The notes under the pieces are model-generated. The model did not search any database and was not told the origin of the DNA. It saw only the letters and a list, made by a program, of their open reading frames with translations. A program made the position numbers and the translations under genes. From an uncultured Collinsella sp. (GTDB lineage Bacteria > Actinomycetota > Coriobacteriia > Coriobacteriales > Coriobacteriaceae): 53,674 bases of DNA. The DNA is taken from NCBI GenBank assembly GCA_959605475.1, contig CAUHFS010000007.1:1-53674 (forward strand), in the 5' to 3' direction. Positions 52,549 to 53,674 of this stretch are shown in pieces. Every line of letters starts with the position of its first letter. Position 1 is the first letter of the stretch.

Positions 52549-53674
52549 TTAGAGTTCCACGCTTTCAGCGCCGTTGATGGTTAGGTTGCGCTCGTAGAAG
52601 GCGGTGAGGGCGCGGATGGCGTACATCACGTCGCGCACGCCGCCGGTCTCGTAGCTTGAGTGCATGGCCAGCTGCGGCAGGCCCACGTCCACGGCATGCA
52701 TGCTCGCCTGCATGTTTGACAGGTTGCCGAGCGTGGAGCCACCCGCCATATCGCTCTTGTTGGCGAAGGCCTGCGTGGGCACGTCGGCGTCATCGCAGAT
52801 GGCCTGGAACACCGCGCGGCTAAAGGCATCGGTGCAATAGTGCTGGTTGGCGGCCTCCTTGATGACAATACCGCCGTTGAGCACCACCTGGTTGCGGGCG
52901 TCACACTTCTCGGCATGATTGGGATGCACGGCATGTGCGTTGTCGCAGCTCACGAGTATCGAGGCGGCAAGTGCGCGGTGGTACGATTCGTCGTCGAAGC
53001 CCAGTGATCCGTTAATGCGGCGCAGCGCGTCGGCCAAGAACGTCGACATGGCGCCCTGCTTGGTCTCGGAACCAACCTCCTCGTTATCAAAGCAGCAGAA
53101 GACCGAAACGTCGTGCGCGTTCTCAGCACCCAAAAATGCCTGTAGCGAGGTGTAGGCGCATGCCAGGTCGTCGAGCTTGGGCGTCGAGATAAACTCATCG
53201 GCCCAGCCCCAAATGCGCGCATCCTGACGATTGACCAGGAACAGATCGCGGCCCAAAATTTGCTCGGGCTCAACGTCCAGTTCGTCGGCGATCAGGGCGT
53301 CAAAATCTCCCTGCTTAAGGTCACCGGCGCTGATGAGCGGGCACAGGTCGACGGCGCGGTTGGGCGCAAAGCCCTCATTAACGCCACGATTCATATGGAT
53401 GGCAAGGCTCGGGATAATAGCGACCTCGCGCTCGGTGGAAAGCAGGCGGCTCTCAATACGGTCGCCTTCGCGTACCAACACGCGTCCAGCCAGCGCCAGC
53501 GGGCGATCGAACCAGGTGTAGTCGATCATGCCGCCGTAGGCCTCGGTGTTCAGGCGCAGCGTCTCGCCCGCGCCGTCAAGCTCAGGCACGGCCTTGACCT
53601 TAAACGTCGGCGAATCGCTGTGCGACGCCGTGAGCTGAAAATGATAGTCGCCGGCAACGCCGTCCTCGCCTCAC
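52549..53674 (-). CDS. M18-family aminopeptidase, 5' end beyond window
   Basis: A zinc aminopeptidase of the M18 (aspartyl-aminopeptidase) family. The window holds about 374 C-terminal codons, read back to 53670. Visible are ASHSDSPTFKVKA (first metal His), LIADELDVEPEQILGRDLFL, TPKLDDLACAYTSLQA, CCFDNEEVGSETKQGA with catalytic Glu and metal ligands, HAVHPNHAEK, and the C-terminal MHSSYETGGVRD. Upstream of ASHSDS the frame reads GEDGVAGDYHFQL and then meets a TGA at 53671-53673, right at the window edge, so the gene may be interrupted or the end mis-assembled. A GTG at 53589 is inside the domain and is not the true start. Confidence 0.88.

Overview
This is a GC-rich, gene-dense bacterial chromosome segment. 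Gene content (Amt/GlnK, an Asp23/AmaP/DUF2273 envelope-stress cluster, Lgt, an LtaS-like sulfatase, a giant dehydratase-activase fusion with a TetR regulator) and a dispersed hairpin family built around the core CCTGTCCC point to an anaerobic gut actinobacterium of the Coriobacteriia, most like Collinsella. The genus is inferred from recall of such genomes, not from a search. No rRNA, tRNA, CRISPR array, prophage or complete insertion sequence was seen.

Layout. 1-2.2 kb: groES-groEL on the minus strand. 2.4-5.2 kb: a small His/Cys-rich membrane protein, a relic of a metal-binding ABC lipoprotein, and an LtaS/MdoB-type sulfatase. 5.8-9.1 kb: two divergent amidohydrolases. 9.2-19.6 kb: a mostly minus-strand housekeeping block (zinc-ribbon membrane protein, YitT, Asp23-DUF2273-AmaP, YebC, DUF6020, Lgt, NifU-like, dCMP deaminase, CoaX). 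19.8-22.9 kb: OPT transporter and DUF389 protein. 23.0-30.6 kb: acyl-CoA metabolism, with a 3-hydroxyacyl-CoA dehydrogenase and a 1593-residue activase fusion preceded by its TetR gene. 30.7-35.2 kb: HAD phosphatase, GlnK, Amt, a CmpB-type membrane protein and an HD hydrolase. 35.5-42.2 kb, plus strand: Dxs, a complete polar amino-acid ABC importer and a class I glutamine-amidotransferase-like peptidase. 42.3-45.8 kb: an AT-richer accessory island with a three-gene ABC exporter and a DUF2975/HTH regulatory pair. 46.0-48.3 kb: an HD-GYP/REC/degenerate-GGDEF protein with an Hpt partner. 48.5-52.3 kb: alpha/beta hydrolase, radical SAM protein, SEC-C methionine aminopeptidase and a 2-hydroxyacid dehydrogenase. 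The window ends inside an M18 aminopeptidase.

How parts work together. Amt and GlnK form the usual ammonium uptake and sensing pair, but GlnK lacks the uridylylated tyrosine and a long UUCG-capped hairpin separates the genes. The ABC exporter promoter and the DUF2975/HTH promoter share a near-identical 16-base sequence, suggesting one regulon run by the small HTH protein. The HD-GYP protein and Hpt protein look like an orphan phosphorelay output in which the cyclase domain has lost its catalytic motif.

The most unusual material is non-coding: a hairpin family whose stems differ but whose loop is kept, with four copies lying within six bases of a stop codon; six alternating copies of a TGTAACAG-type repeat after dxs; a 64-base near-perfect cruciform; and a 20-bp inverted repeat after the 3-hydroxyacyl-CoA dehydrogenase region.
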